Below are positions 5,927 through 6,426 of a stretch of 6,426 bases of DNA, piece by piece. The DNA lies in assembly GCA_016283945.1 (NCBI GenBank), contig JAEENW010000023.1, forward strand, positions 1-6,426, in the 5' to 3' direction. The position numbers were made by a program, and so were the translations under genes. The notes below the pieces were generated by a model. The model was not told where the DNA came from, ran no database searches, and saw only the letters and a program-made list of their open reading frames with translations. Each line of letters opens with the position of its first letter. Position 1 is the stretch's first letter. Origin of the DNA: Bacillota bacterium. Lineage in GTDB: Bacteria; Bacillota; Clostridia; Peptostreptococcales; Anaerovoracaceae.

Positions 5927-5990
5927 ACGGCTTTCAGTTCATCCAAACGTTTCAAACGCAGTTTTTATATTTCAAGAAAGGAAACGCTAA

Positions 5991-6426
5991 ATGGCAAACG
6001 AACTCTACAAAGAAATGTCGGCCTTCATCGATACCAAGCTCGACTGGGCCACCAAGAATAGGCAGGACTTCCATAAGCACGCCGAGGGCGGCTGGCACGA
6101 GGTCAGGACCTGCTCCATCATCGCCGATCACCTCGTCAAGCTCGGTTACGACAAGGCTCCCTGCAGGATACTCATGGGCAAGGAGTGCATCAAGGCCGAG
6201 GACAGAATGGGACTTCCTCCCCAGGACGAGCTCGACATGGTATACCAGAGAGCCCTCGATGAAGGCGCTATCATGCCCTACGCCGAGAAGTTCAAAGACG
6301 GCTTCACCGGCGTCGTAGCCATTCTCGAGACCGGCAAGCCCGGCCCCATCATCGGCCTCCGCACCGATATCGACGCTCTCGGAGTAGTCGAGTGCCAGGA
6401 TCCCGCCATCCACAGACCGGCCAGAG
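5991..6426 (+). CDS. AbgA-like M20D metallo-amidohydrolase, copy 5 (5' part only)
   Basis: The first 145 residues of a fifth array member, cut by the window end. ATG 5991 follows AAAGGA (5977-5982) at 8 bases and gives MANELYKEMSAF. It covers the N-terminal catalytic part through D126-I-D128 and HRPAR, stopping just before the CGHDGH metal site, so activity cannot be judged. It is of the copy 4 type (DID, VVEC, the extra residue in DPAIHRPAR), with about 23 differences from copy 4 over this stretch. Peculiarities are WATKNRQDF in place of WM(K/R)ERRQDF, HAEGGW for HAEAGW, PPQDEL for PDQEEL and RTDIDAL for RQDIDAL. The 118-base gap upstream holds the copy 4 terminator and no convincing promoter. 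TATATT at 5966 would place the start inside the ribosome site, so readthrough from copy 4 is possible. Confidence 0.93.
   Translation, partial: MANELYKEMSAFIDTKLDWATKNRQDFHKHAEGGWHEVRTCSIIADHLVKLGYDKAPCRILMGKECIKAEDRMGLPPQDELDMVYQRALDEGAIMPYAEKFKDGFTGVVAILETGKPGPIIGLRTDIDALGVVECQDPAIHRPAR

Larger units (their letters stand above)
1..6426 (+). repeat. Tandem array of five AbgA-like paralogues
   Basis: Five direct gene-length repeats of about 1.33 kb, all on the + strand, interrupted once by the TM2 gene. Exact shared runs longer than 50 bases include 87-142 with 5423-5478 (56), 413-467 with 3439-3493 (55), 1976-2032 with 3481-3537 (57), and 2645-2703 with 4955-5013 (59). The spaces between genes do not share this similarity. 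Confidence 0.9.

Noticed and set aside
5966..5971. TATATT as a -10 box for copy 5
   Set aside because: The start would fall within the ribosome site, and there is no acceptable -35 16-18 bases upstream.
1..6426. CRISPR array, insertion sequence, tRNA or rRNA
   Set aside because: The repeats are gene-length protein-coding paralogues; no short regular repeat-spacer units, transposase, terminal inverted repeats or RNA gene folds were seen.

Overview
This window is dominated by a head-to-tail array of closely related M20-family metallohydrolase genes on the + strand. Five copies are visible: a 3' part (1-536), three complete genes (726-2057, 2228-3562, 4535-5872) and a 5' part (5991-6426), so the array runs past both edges. 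They match the AbgA branch (p-aminobenzoyl-glutamate hydrolase subunit A, subfamily M20D). Shared features are the CGHDGH and QP(A/S)EE metal-site motifs, a CHAA histidine, a distal PGHAV histidine, and AbgA-type signatures such as RMGLP, GFTGIVA-like, HRP..EGFAS and GSGRNVV. No copy has a signal peptide, so all are probably cytoplasmic.

One unrelated gene interrupts the array, between copies 3 and 4. It encodes a 217-residue membrane protein with an N-terminal four-cysteine zinc ribbon, a charged helix and a C-terminal TM2 domain (3719-4372). It has its own promoter and terminator.

The 118-189 base gaps between genes are not copies of one another, although the genes are. Most hold a full transcription unit boundary. 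Terminators follow copy 1, copy 3, the TM2 gene and copy 4. Promoter-like elements precede copies 2, 3 and 4 and the TM2 gene. Short GC-rich hairpins lie in the leaders of copies 2, 3 and 4. The copies therefore look mostly monocistronic and separately controlled. Exceptions are the 2-3 junction, where I see no canonical terminator, and copy 5, where I see no clear promoter.

The organism is most likely a bacterium: there are sigma70-type promoters with 17-base spacers, Shine-Dalgarno sites and hairpin-plus-T terminators. Coding DNA is GC-rich with strong CTC, GGC and AGG/AGA use, and the gaps are AT-richer. Multiple peptidase-like amidohydrolases would fit an anaerobic amino-acid or peptide fermenter (a Clostridia- or Synergistota-like lineage), but nothing here fixes the taxonomy.

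The most interesting points are the size of the paralogue array, its mosaic pattern of identity (signs of gene conversion), and divergence focused on two protein segments that may set substrate choice. No partner AbgB or AbgT transporter is visible.
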